Shown here: positions 1 through 6,093 of the stretch, piece after piece
How positions within the stretch are numbered: position 1 is the first letter of the stretch
Layout: every line of letters begins with the position of its first letter
Source: Dechloromonas sp.
Lineage (GTDB): Bacteria; Pseudomonadota; Gammaproteobacteria; Burkholderiales; Rhodocyclaceae
NCBI GenBank assembly: GCA_017302355.1
Contig: JAFLDQ010000093.1
Location: 1-13,004 of the forward strand
Length of the DNA stretch: 13,004 nt
Reading direction: 5' to 3'
Translations under genes and position numbers: made by a program
Notes under the pieces: model-generated
The model's database searches: none
What the model saw: the letters and a program-made list of their open reading frames with translations, nothing else
Told to the model about the DNA's origin: nothing

Positions 1-1
1 C

Positions 2-58
2 CCGCTTCAGGAAAAAGCCTTCAAGCTGCTCGGGGTCAACCTGCCGCGTACCCAGTAA
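2..58 (+). CDS. 3' end of an unidentified plus-strand gene (possible transposase C-terminus)
   Basis: An open frame enters from the left edge and stops at TAA (56-58), leaving 18 residues: PLQEKAFKLLGVNLPRTQ. A short helix followed by a small-hydrophobic-LPR tail resembles the extreme C-terminus of some IS4/IS1634-type transposases, but 18 residues are too few to assign a family. The 103 bases to the next start codon hold no other gene; they could contain the right end of an insertion sequence, which cannot be tested without the left end. Confidence 0.4.
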   Translation, partial: PLQEKAFKLLGVNLPRTQ

Positions 59-161
59 CACCTCCGCAGAAAACCAGCAACCTCATGAAAAGCAACGGAT
101 TCTTCAAGCCATTGGGTCAAAGTTCGGGTTAGCGCAACGCCCGATTCACGAAAGACCGCCG

Positions 162-815
162 ATGACCGCTTCCCGTCCTTCGCTCACCCTGCTGGAAACC
201 CGCATCGTCGGCACCCTCGTCGAAAAGCAGCGCACGGTGCCCGACAGCTACCCCCTGTCGTTGCACGCGCTGGCGGCGGGATGCAATCAGAAGACCAGCC
301 GCCATCCGCTGATGGAGGCGAGCGACGGCGAACTGCTCCAGGCCATCGAAGCCCTGGCCGCGCTGGGCCTGGTGTCGGAAGTCAGCGGCAGTCGGGTGGC
401 CCGCTTCACGCACGGTCTCGAGCAGGCGCTGGGCGTGCCGGCGCAGGCCTCGGCGCTGCTCGCGGTGCTGATGCTGCGCGGCCCGCAGACGGCGGGCGAG
501 CTGCGGCTGAATTGCGAACGCCTGCACCGGTTTGCCGATATCTCCGCGGTCGAGGCATTCCTCGAGGAACTTGCCGCCCACCCGGACGGCCCGTTGGCCG
601 CCGAACTGCCGCGCCTGCCGGGATCGCGCGAGAACCGCTGGGCGCATCTGCTGAGCGGCCAGCCCGCCGGCGGTTGTGTGCCGGCGTCACCGGCTGGGCC
701 GGCCGCGGGCGGCGACGAAGTCCCCCGGCTTGCGGCGCGCGTCGCGACGCTGGAAGCCGAAGTGGCGGAACTGCGGGCCATCCTGGCCCGGCTGTCAGGC
801 CAGCCGGCGGCGTAG
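162..815 (+). CDS. yceH: YceH / DUF480 (UPF0502) family protein
   Basis: This 217-residue protein matches the YceH/DUF480 family, which folds as two tandem winged-helix domains and has no firmly established role. The first winged helix covers about residues 6-75 and holds the family hallmark around LVEKQRTVPDSYPLSL, followed by GCNQKTSRHP. The second covers about 80-165 (LRGPQTAGELRLNCERLH), ending in an ENRWAHLLSG segment. A low-complexity Pro/Gly/Ala linker and a short amphipathic helix with coiled-coil character (about 190-213) close the protein, as in homologues. The ATG at 162 is preceded by an AG-rich stretch (GAAAGA, about 149-154) and gives the usual N-terminus, just before the conserved TLLETRIVGTL segment. 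It is monocistronic as far as seen and convergent with the cupin gene. Identification is confident; molecular function is unknown. Confidence 0.93.
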   Translation: MTASRPSLTLLETRIVGTLVEKQRTVPDSYPLSLHALAAGCNQKTSRHPLMEASDGELLQAIEALAALGLVSEVSGSRVARFTHGLEQALGVPAQASALLAVLMLRGPQTAGELRLNCERLHRFADISAVEAFLEELAAHPDGPLAAELPRLPGSRENRWAHLLSGQPAGGCVPASPAGPAAGGDEVPRLAARVATLEAEVAELRAILARLSGQPAA

Positions 816-817
816 GT

Positions 818-833
818 CGCCGGTCGACCGGCG
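818..833. repeat. 16-bp perfect palindrome after yceH
   Basis: CGCCGGTCGACCGGCG is a perfect 16-bp inverted repeat without a spacer, starting 3 bases after the yceH stop codon. It shares its right arm with the hairpin at 828-857, so the two structures cannot form together in one transcript. It may be a protein site or simply part of the terminator region between convergent genes. Confidence 0.7.
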
Positions 834-857
834 GCGGCGAAGAACGGCTGCCGCCGG
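828..857. terminator. Candidate bidirectional hairpin between convergent genes
   Basis: CCGGCGGC (828-835) pairs exactly with GCCGCCGG (850-857). On the plus-strand RNA the stem extends inward by a G-U pair and two G-C pairs, leaving an 8-base loop (839-846). It lies in the 43-bp gap between the yceH stop and the cupin stop, where terminators for both directions would be expected. There is no T-run on either side, so it is not a classical intrinsic terminator. It may slow polymerase, protect 3' ends or act together with Rho. Confidence 0.5.
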
Positions 858-858
858 C

Positions 859-1185
859 TCATCCGGTGTAATGGATCGCCAGCCAGACGGTCGGCCGGTC
901 GGGTGCGGTCCACTCGACGCGGTGCCGGCGGTGCGGGGCGATGTCGACGAAATCGCCGGGAGCGAGCTCGCGCGACGCCGGCTCGTCGGCGAAACGCAGC
1001 CGCGCGGCGCCGTCGATCAGCAGCACCCATTCGCCGCCGGGCTGGTCGTACCAGAAGCCGGGCGGACTCCGGTGACCGGTCGAGACGATACGCTCGATGC
1101 GCAGGCCGGGCCGGCCGAGCAATTCCGAAAATTGCTCGTTTTCCACGGTCGACCGTGGCAGACCGGCAAAAATGCTGCCGCTCAC
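859..1185 (-). CDS. Small single-domain cupin protein
   Basis: This 108-residue protein is essentially one cupin beta-barrel. The first motif region spans about residues 38-60, with H38, then GGEWVLLIDGAA containing E52 and the conserved Gly. The second spans about 76-90 (PGDFVDIAPHRRHRVEW), with H85 and H88 as possible metal ligands. The first HxH pair of classic metal-binding cupins is reduced, so metal binding is uncertain. It resembles the small 'cupin 2' proteins whose substrates are mostly unknown. The start is GTG at 1185-1183 and overlaps the stop of the RND pump gene by 4 bases (GTGA), so translation is very probably coupled. That makes it the last gene of the efflux operon. A role in binding or modifying the pumped compound, or in sensing it, is speculation. 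Confidence 0.85.
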   Translation of the reverse strand: MSGSIFAGLPRSTVENEQFSELLGRPGLRIERIVSTGHRSPPGFWYDQPGGEWVLLIDGAARLRFADEPASRELAPGDFVDIAPHRRHRVEWTAPDRPTVWLAIHYTG

Positions 1186-4100
1186 GCGTGTGCCCTGGGT
1201 GTATGGCGCTTCAGCCAGCGGATGGCGTCATCGACGAAGGTGAAGACGACGGGAACGACGAGCAGGCTGAGGAAGGTCGAGGTGATCAGGCCGCCGATGA
1301 CGACGATGGCCATCGGCGAGCGGAAGCTCGGGTCGGTGCCGAGACCGATGGCGATCGGCAGCATGCCGGCGCCCATCGCGACGGTGGTCATGACGATCGG
1401 CCGGGCGCGCTTGCGGCAGGCATCGAGCAGGGCATGCCAGCGGTCGAGACCGTGCTCGCGGCGGGCGAGGATGACGTAGTCGATCAGCAGGATCGAATTC
1501 TTGGTGGCTATCCCCATCAGCATGATCAGGCCGATCATCGACGGCATGGAGACCGCGGTTCCGGTCACGAACAGCGCGAGGAAGGCGCCGGGGACCGAAA
1601 GCACGAGCGCGGCGAGAATGGTCACCGGCTGCATGAAGTCGTGGAAGAGCAGGACCAGCACGATGTAGATGCACAGCACCCCGGTCAGCATGGCGAGGCC
1701 GAAGCTGTCGAACAGTTCGGCCATCGCCTCGGCGTCGCCGATCGTCGTATGCAGGATGCCGGGCGGCAGATTGCTGACGCTGGGCAGGGCGAGAATCCTT
1801 TTCTCGATCTCGCCGAGCGGCTGCTGGTTCAGCTCGATCTCGAAATTGATGTTGCGCAGGCGGTCGTAACGGTCGATTTCCGCCGGGCCGCCGGTCAGGT
1901 CGAGGGTGGCGACGTTGGCGATCATGACCGGGCCGTTCTTGCCGGGGACGGTCAGCCGTCCGAGCAGGGCGATGTCCTGGCGGGCGGCCGGCGGCAGGCT
2001 GACGACGATGGGGACCTGGCGCTGGCTCAGGTTGAGCTTGGCCAGACTCTGGTCGTAATCGCCGGCGGTGGCGATGCGCAGCGTGTCGGCAATGGCCGCC
2101 GAGGTGACGCCGAGATCGGCCATGCGAGGAAAGTCGGGGCGCACGACGAGTTCCGGGCGGACCAGGCTTGCCGTCGTGGTGACCGCGCCGATGCCGGGAA
2201 TGGCGCGCAATTCGCGCTCGACGATGCGGGCGTGTTCGGCAAGACTCTCGCCGTTCTCCCCGGCGAGGACCAGGATGTACTTTTCGCCGCTCGATCCGCC
2301 GAAACCGACCTTGACCTGGACGCCGGGCAGCACCCCCAGCGCGTCGCGCAACTGGCGCTCGACGTCGACTTTCCGGACGCCGCCGCGTTCGTGGCGCGGC
2401 GTCATGTTGATGGTCAGCGTCGCCTTGCGCACCTCCGCCGCGCCGCGCGGGGCGAAGGGATCGCTGCCGGTCGCGCCGCCGCCGATGGCGGTATAGACCA
2501 TCCGCACGTGGGGGTTCCCTTCGACGATCCGGCGTGCCCGCTCGGCGGTGGCGAACGCCTCCGCGAAGGTGCTGCCGGGGGGCAGGGCGAGGGCGACCTG
2601 GGTCTGCGAGAGGTCGTCGGGCGGCAGGAAACCCTTGTCGAGCAGCGGCACCAGCGAGAAGGAACCGAAGAAGAAGAGGGCGGCGGCGCCCATGGTCGCC
2701 AGCCGGTGCTTCAGGCACCAGGCCGCCCAGCCCGTGTAGACGGTCATCCACGCGGCTTCCCGATACTCGCCGCGCGGCGGCTTGAGGAGGTAGGCGGCCA
2801 TCATCGGCGTCAGCATGCGCGCGACGACCAGCGAGAAGAAGACGGCGATCGCCGCGGTCCACCCGAACTGGACGAAGAATTTGCCCGGCACGCCGCTCAT
2901 GAAGGCGGTCGGCAGGAAGACGGCGATCAGCGTGAAGGTGGTGGCGATCACCGCCAGCCCGATTTCGTCCGCCGCCTCCATCGCCGCCTGGTAGGGCGTC
3001 TTGCCCAGCGCCAGGTGGCGCATGATGTTCTCGATCTCGACGATCGCGTCGTCGACCAGGATGCCGACCACCAGCGACAGCGAGAGCAGGGTGACGACGT
3101 TGAGCGTGAAGCCCATCAGGTAGGTCACGGCGAAGGTCGGGATGATCGACAGCGGCAGCGCCGTCGCCGAAACCAGGGTGGCCCGCCAGTCGCGCAGGAA
3201 GAGCCAGACGACGAGGACGGCGAGGATCGCCCCCTCGATCAGCAGCGCCATCGAGCCCTCGTAATTTTCGATCACCGGGTCGACGAAATTGAAGGCTTCG
3301 GTGATGGTGACGTCGGGATGCTCGGCCTTGATCTTCTCGAGGCGGGCGCGCACGCCGCCGGCGACCTCGACTTCGCCGGCGCCGCGGCTGCGGACGATCT
3401 CGAAGCCGACCACCGGCTTGCCGTTGAGCAGCGCCGCGGAGCGTTGCTCGGCGACGGTGTCGGTGACGCTCGCCAGCTGGTCGAGGCGGACACGGCGCCC
3501 GTCGCTGAGCGCGATCTCGACGGCGCCGAGTTCCTCGGCCGAGCGGACGGTGGCGATCGTGCGCACCGACTGCTCGGCGCCGCTGATGTCGGAACGCCCG
3601 CCGGAGGCTTCCTGCTGGATCTGGCGCAACTGGCGGGAGACGTCGGCTGCCGTGGCGCGCAACGCGAGGAGGCGGGCCGGATCGAGTTCGACGCGGATCT
3701 CGCGCGTCACCCCGCCGACCCGCGCCACGGCGCCGACGCCGCGCACGCTGAGAATGGACTTGGTCACCGTGTTGTCGACGAACCACGACAGCGCCTCGTC
3801 GTCCATGCGGCTGGACGCCACGCTGTAGGTCAGGATCGGCGCGCCGGAGAGATTGACCTTGGTGATCACCGGGTCGCGGAGGTCGCCCGGGAGGTCGGCG
3901 CGGATGCGCGAGACGGCGTCGCGGACGTCGTCGACGGCCTCCTGCGTCGGCTTTTCGAGACGGAACTCGATGGTCACCGTGGCCGTCCCGTCCTGCACCT
4001 TGGTATAGATGTGCTTGATGCCCTGCAGCGTCGCCACCGAATTCTCGATCTTGCGCGCCACTTCGGTTTCCATCTGCGCCGGCGCCGCGCCGGGGAGGCT

Positions 4101-4247
4101 GGCGGTGACCGTCACCATCGGCAGCTCGATGTCCATGAACTGCTGGATCTTCATGGCGCGGAAGGCCATGACGCCGAGCAAGGTCAACATGACGAAGAGC
4201 AGGATGGCCGGAATCGGGTTGCGGATCGACCACGCCGAAACGTTCAT
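1182..4247 (-). CDS. RND family efflux pump, inner-membrane permease (AcrB-like)
   Basis: This 1021-residue protein has the full length and layout of an AcrB/HAE-type RND transporter: a first membrane helix at about residues 10-30, a large periplasmic loop, a bundle of membrane helices at about 335-500, a second periplasmic loop, and a final helix bundle at about 860-1005. The proton-relay residues are present: D399-D400 in helix 4 (GILVDDAIVEIENI) and K916 in helix 10 (MGIATKNSILLIDY). Proton-driven export of hydrophobic or amphiphilic compounds from periplasm or membrane is therefore expected; the substrate cannot be read from sequence. It starts 2 bases after the adaptor gene stop and overlaps the cupin gene by 4 bases, so the three form one operon. 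No outer-membrane factor gene is next to it, so a TolC-like channel must come from elsewhere. No frameshift or internal stop is seen. Confidence 0.96.
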   Translation of the reverse strand: MNVSAWSIRNPIPAILLFVMLTLLGVMAFRAMKIQQFMDIELPMVTVTASLPGAAPAQMETEVARKIENSVATLQGIKHIYTKVQDGTATVTIEFRLEKPTQEAVDDVRDAVSRIRADLPGDLRDPVITKVNLSGAPILTYSVASSRMDDEALSWFVDNTVTKSILSVRGVGAVARVGGVTREIRVELDPARLLALRATAADVSRQLRQIQQEASGGRSDISGAEQSVRTIATVRSAEELGAVEIALSDGRRVRLDQLASVTDTVAEQRSAALLNGKPVVGFEIVRSRGAGEVEVAGGVRARLEKIKAEHPDVTITEAFNFVDPVIENYEGSMALLIEGAILAVLVVWLFLRDWRATLVSATALPLSIIPTFAVTYLMGFTLNVVTLLSLSLVVGILVDDAIVEIENIMRHLALGKTPYQAAMEAADEIGLAVIATTFTLIAVFLPTAFMSGVPGKFFVQFGWTAAIAVFFSLVVARMLTPMMAAYLLKPPRGEYREAAWMTVYTGWAAWCLKHRLATMGAAALFFFGSFSLVPLLDKGFLPPDDLSQTQVALALPPGSTFAEAFATAERARRIVEGNPHVRMVYTAIGGGATGSDPFAPRGAAEVRKATLTINMTPRHERGGVRKVDVERQLRDALGVLPGVQVKVGFGGSSGEKYILVLAGENGESLAEHARIVERELRAIPGIGAVTTTASLVRPELVVRPDFPRMADLGVTSAAIADTLRIATAGDYDQSLAKLNLSQRQVPIVVSLPPAARQDIALLGRLTVPGKNGPVMIANVATLDLTGGPAEIDRYDRLRNINFEIELNQQPLGEIEKRILALPSVSNLPPGILHTTIGDAEAMAELFDSFGLAMLTGVLCIYIVLVLLFHDFMQPVTILAALVLSVPGAFLALFVTGTAVSMPSMIGLIMLMGIATKNSILLIDYVILARREHGLDRWHALLDACRKRARPIVMTTVAMGAGMLPIAIGLGTDPSFRSPMAIVVIGGLITSTFLSLLVVPVVFTFVDDAIRWLKRHTPRAHA

Positions 4248-4249
4248 GG

Positions 4250-5356
4250 CTATCTTTCGGCGCCGACGATGCGGACGGTATCGCCGTCGGCAAGGAAGCC
4301 GGCGCCGCTGGCGACCACCTGCGATCCGGCGGCGAGCCCGCTGACTTCAACGTGCTGCGCGAGGCGCCGCCCGGTGCCGACCTTGGTCAGCGTCACCCTG
4401 GCCAGATCATTGCCACCCGGATCGATGCGGAAGACGTAGGCGAATCCCTCGCGCAGCAGTACGGCCGACTGCGGCAGCGTCAGCGCCGGACGTTGCCCGA
4501 GGTCGAACTCGCCGCGCGTGAACATGCCGGCGCTCAGCGCCTTGCCGGCCTCGGGCGGCAGGTCGACATAGACGATGCCGTTGCGCGTCCGCGGGTCGAC
4601 GGTCGGCGCCACGGCGCGCACGGCGCCGGTCACGGCGGCGCCGTTCGGGGCTTCCAGCCTGGCCGGCTGGCCGGGATGCAGGCGGGCCAGCTCGCCGGCG
4701 GTCACCTCGGCGCGCCATTCCAGCCGGCCGCCGCGGATCAGGCGGAAAAGCTCCTCGCCCGGCTGGGTCAGCGAGCCGACCGTCGCGCCGCGCGCCGAGA
4801 TGATGCCGTCGTCGGGCGCCACGACGCTGGCCTTGGAGCGCCGCAGCTCGGCCGACTGCAAGCGGGCCCTGGCCGCGTTCAGGCGGGCCAGCGCGGTGTC
4901 GGCGGCGGTCTGCGTCTGGATCCCCTGCTGCGGGCTGTAGAAGCCCTTTTCGCGCAACTGGCGGGCGCGTTCGTTGATCGCCCGCGCCTCGGCCAGTGTC
5001 GCCTCGGCTTCGGCGACCGCCGCCTTGCTCTCGGCCAGTTCGCTGTCGACCGCGTCGCTGGCGATGCGCGCCAGCACGTCGCCCTTCTTCACCGCATCGC
5101 CGATGTTGGCGTGCACCTCGGTGATCCGGTAGTTGCTGATTTCCGGGCCGATGACGGCCTCCTGCCAGGCGGCGACATTGCCGCTGGCCGCCAGCGTCTG
5201 CGGCCAGTCAGCCAGTTGCGGGGTGGTGGCGGTGACGGTCAGGGCAGGCTTGGCCTGGGCGGCGGCCGGGGGCGGCTTGTCCCCGCAGGCGGCGAGGGTG
5301 AGCGCAATCAGGCCGGCGAGGAGCCAGCGTGTCTTCTTCGGTTGCGGTAGGGTCAT
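4250..5356 (-). CDS. RND efflux periplasmic adaptor (membrane fusion) lipoprotein
   Basis: From the ATG at 5356 this is a 368-residue protein with a clear lipoprotein signal: basic N-terminus (KKTRW), hydrophobic stretch, and lipobox LAAC with C24 as the lipidated residue. The same frame is open to an ATG at 5425, but that version buries the signal behind 23 residues and overlaps vapC, so the internal start is preferred. Domain order is typical of HlyD/AcrA adaptors: lipoyl half-motifs at about 63-102 and 175-210, a coiled-coil hairpin at about 103-172 (Ala/Glu/Leu-rich), a beta-barrel at about 211-290, and a membrane-proximal domain at about 291-368. It should bridge the RND permease encoded immediately downstream to an outer-membrane channel. 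No strong Shine-Dalgarno is visible. The start lies 22 bases after the vapC stop and no separate promoter is evident in that gap, so read-through from vapBC or a promoter inside vapC is possible. Confidence 0.92.
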   Translation of the reverse strand: MTLPQPKKTRWLLAGLIALTLAACGDKPPPAAAQAKPALTVTATTPQLADWPQTLAASGNVAAWQEAVIGPEISNYRITEVHANIGDAVKKGDVLARIASDAVDSELAESKAAVAEAEATLAEARAINERARQLREKGFYSPQQGIQTQTAADTALARLNAARARLQSAELRRSKASVVAPDDGIISARGATVGSLTQPGEELFRLIRGGRLEWRAEVTAGELARLHPGQPARLEAPNGAAVTGAVRAVAPTVDPRTRNGIVYVDLPPEAGKALSAGMFTRGEFDLGQRPALTLPQSAVLLREGFAYVFRIDPGGNDLARVTLTKVGTGRRLAQHVEVSGLAAGSQVVASGAGFLADGDTVRIVGAER

Positions 5357-5378
5357 CGTGTCATTACGGGGGGCAAGC

Positions 5379-5789
5379 CTACGGAACCGCCCAGTTAACC
5401 AGTTGGAGGCCGTCGACCCGGCCATAGTGCCGTTCGTTGTTGGTCACCAGCGCAAGGTTTTCGGCGAGGGCGTGGGCAGCGATCCGGGTGTGCATGTCGC
5501 CCATGGGAACGCCAGTGATTTTCTGGTGTGCGCGCAAGGGTGCGTAGCGGTTGGCCGCTTCCTTGTTCCAGTCGAGACAGGGCACGGTATCGAGAAAGGC
5601 GCGCACCGCGCGAGCCAGCGAAACGGCTTCGGGCAGCAGGGCCAGCCCATAGAGCAGTTCGCCACGGGTGATGACCGAGATCGCGATCTCCTCGGCGACC
5701 AGGCCGTTACGCAGACGCTCCAGCAACACCGGCTCCTTGCGCTTGATGGCATAGCTGCAGATATCGGTGTCCAGGAGAAAACGCAGCAT
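5379..5789 (-). CDS. vapC: VapC-type PIN-domain toxin
   Basis: This 136-residue protein has the length and pattern of VapC toxins, PIN-fold RNases that cleave specific RNAs and are blocked by VapB. The N-terminus MLRFLLDTDICSYAIK carries the first acidic residue D7, and ITRGELLYGL carries the second, E44. The third motif reads MGDMHTRIAAHAL. In the usual GxxDxxIAxHA pattern the catalytic Asp should sit at residue 100, where this protein has His, with an Asp two residues earlier (D98). The last motif LVTNNERHYGRVDGLQLVNW is normal. The start codon shares one base with the vapB stop (TGATG), so translation is coupled. Whether the His leaves the enzyme active, shifts metal binding to D98 or marks a decayed toxin is not decided by sequence. 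Family assignment is secure. Confidence 0.94.
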   Translation of the reverse strand: MLRFLLDTDICSYAIKRKEPVLLERLRNGLVAEEIAISVITRGELLYGLALLPEAVSLARAVRAFLDTVPCLDWNKEAANRYAPLRAHQKITGVPMGDMHTRIAAHALAENLALVTNNERHYGRVDGLQLVNWAVP

Positions 5790-6037
5790 CAGAAGATCTC
5801 CCGAAATTCCCCGCTGTCGTTGTCGCGCTCGGACAGGAAGGTTTCAGGGACTTCGGCGGCTTCGATCAGTCGAAACAACGCGTCGATCTCGCTGACTGCC
5901 TTCTTGGGCGTCAGGGTGATCTCGCCGGTGGCTTCATTCTTGCTGATCCACACCTCATCGCCGGCCAGCCGGAAAGCCTTGGGCAGGCGGACGGCCTGGC
6001 TGTGTCCGGAGTGAAAGATTTTGGCGGTGGTGAGCAT
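5789..6037 (-). CDS. vapB: VapB-type antitoxin (AbrB/MazE-like swapped-hairpin)
   Basis: This 82-residue protein starts at the ATG at 6037. It has the VapB layout: an AbrB-like DNA-binding N-terminal half (TTAKIFHSGHSQAVRLPKAF, residues 3-22, then DEVWISKNEATGEITLTPK) and an acidic, helical C-terminal half (about 49-82) that should wrap the PIN toxin. The frame is open far upstream, but the start is fixed by a good Shine-Dalgarno (AAGGGG, 6049-6044, 6 bases before the ATG) and by the family N-terminus. The protein should neutralise VapC and repress its own promoter through the palindrome just upstream. It is 1 base overlapped with vapC and 56 bases downstream of the jetD homologue. Confidence 0.94.
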   Translation of the reverse strand: MLTTAKIFHSGHSQAVRLPKAFRLAGDEVWISKNEATGEITLTPKKAVSEIDALFRLIEAAEVPETFLSERDNDSGEFREIF

Positions 6038-6050
6038 GTTTCGCCCCTTT

Positions 6051-6074
6051 TGTATATCCAATTTAGTACATACA
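6051..6074. promoter_or_regulatory. Candidate VapB operator palindrome
   Basis: A 24-bp imperfect inverted repeat lies between the -10 box and the vapB Shine-Dalgarno. Its outer arms are TGTAT and ATACA, with further matching T and C positions inside each arm. TGTAT/ATACA-type arms are typical of autoregulated VapBC operators, and the position would let a bound VapBC complex block transcription. It sits in a strikingly AT-rich patch within GC-rich DNA. Binding is inferred, not shown. Confidence 0.55.
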
Positions 6075-6079
6075 TTATA
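6074..6079 (-). promoter_or_regulatory. -10 box of the vapBC promoter
   Basis: On the minus strand this hexamer reads TATAAT, a perfect sigma70 -10 consensus, about 36 bases upstream of the vapB start. No good -35 is found at standard spacing: with a 17-base spacer the hexamer is TATCTT (6102-6097), inside the last codons of jetD. TTTGAG (6098-6093) is better but only 13 bases away. The -10 abuts the palindrome used as candidate operator. Confidence 0.55.
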
Positions 6080-6093
6080 GCTAGGTGACAGAC

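Noticed and set aside
1228..4350. Alternative minus-strand frame of 1040 codons over the RND gene
   Set aside because: Arg/Pro/His-rich nonsense composition; the overlapping frame gives a complete AcrB-type protein.
903..4439. Very long plus-strand open frame (1178 codons) opposite the efflux genes
   Set aside because: Its translation is dominated by Arg, Asp, Gly and His low-complexity runs, with no domain; it is the mirror of GC-biased codons of the RND pump and adaptor.
5357..5425. Adaptor protein start at 5425
   Set aside because: It would hide a clear lipoprotein signal behind 23 non-hydrophobic residues and overlap vapC.
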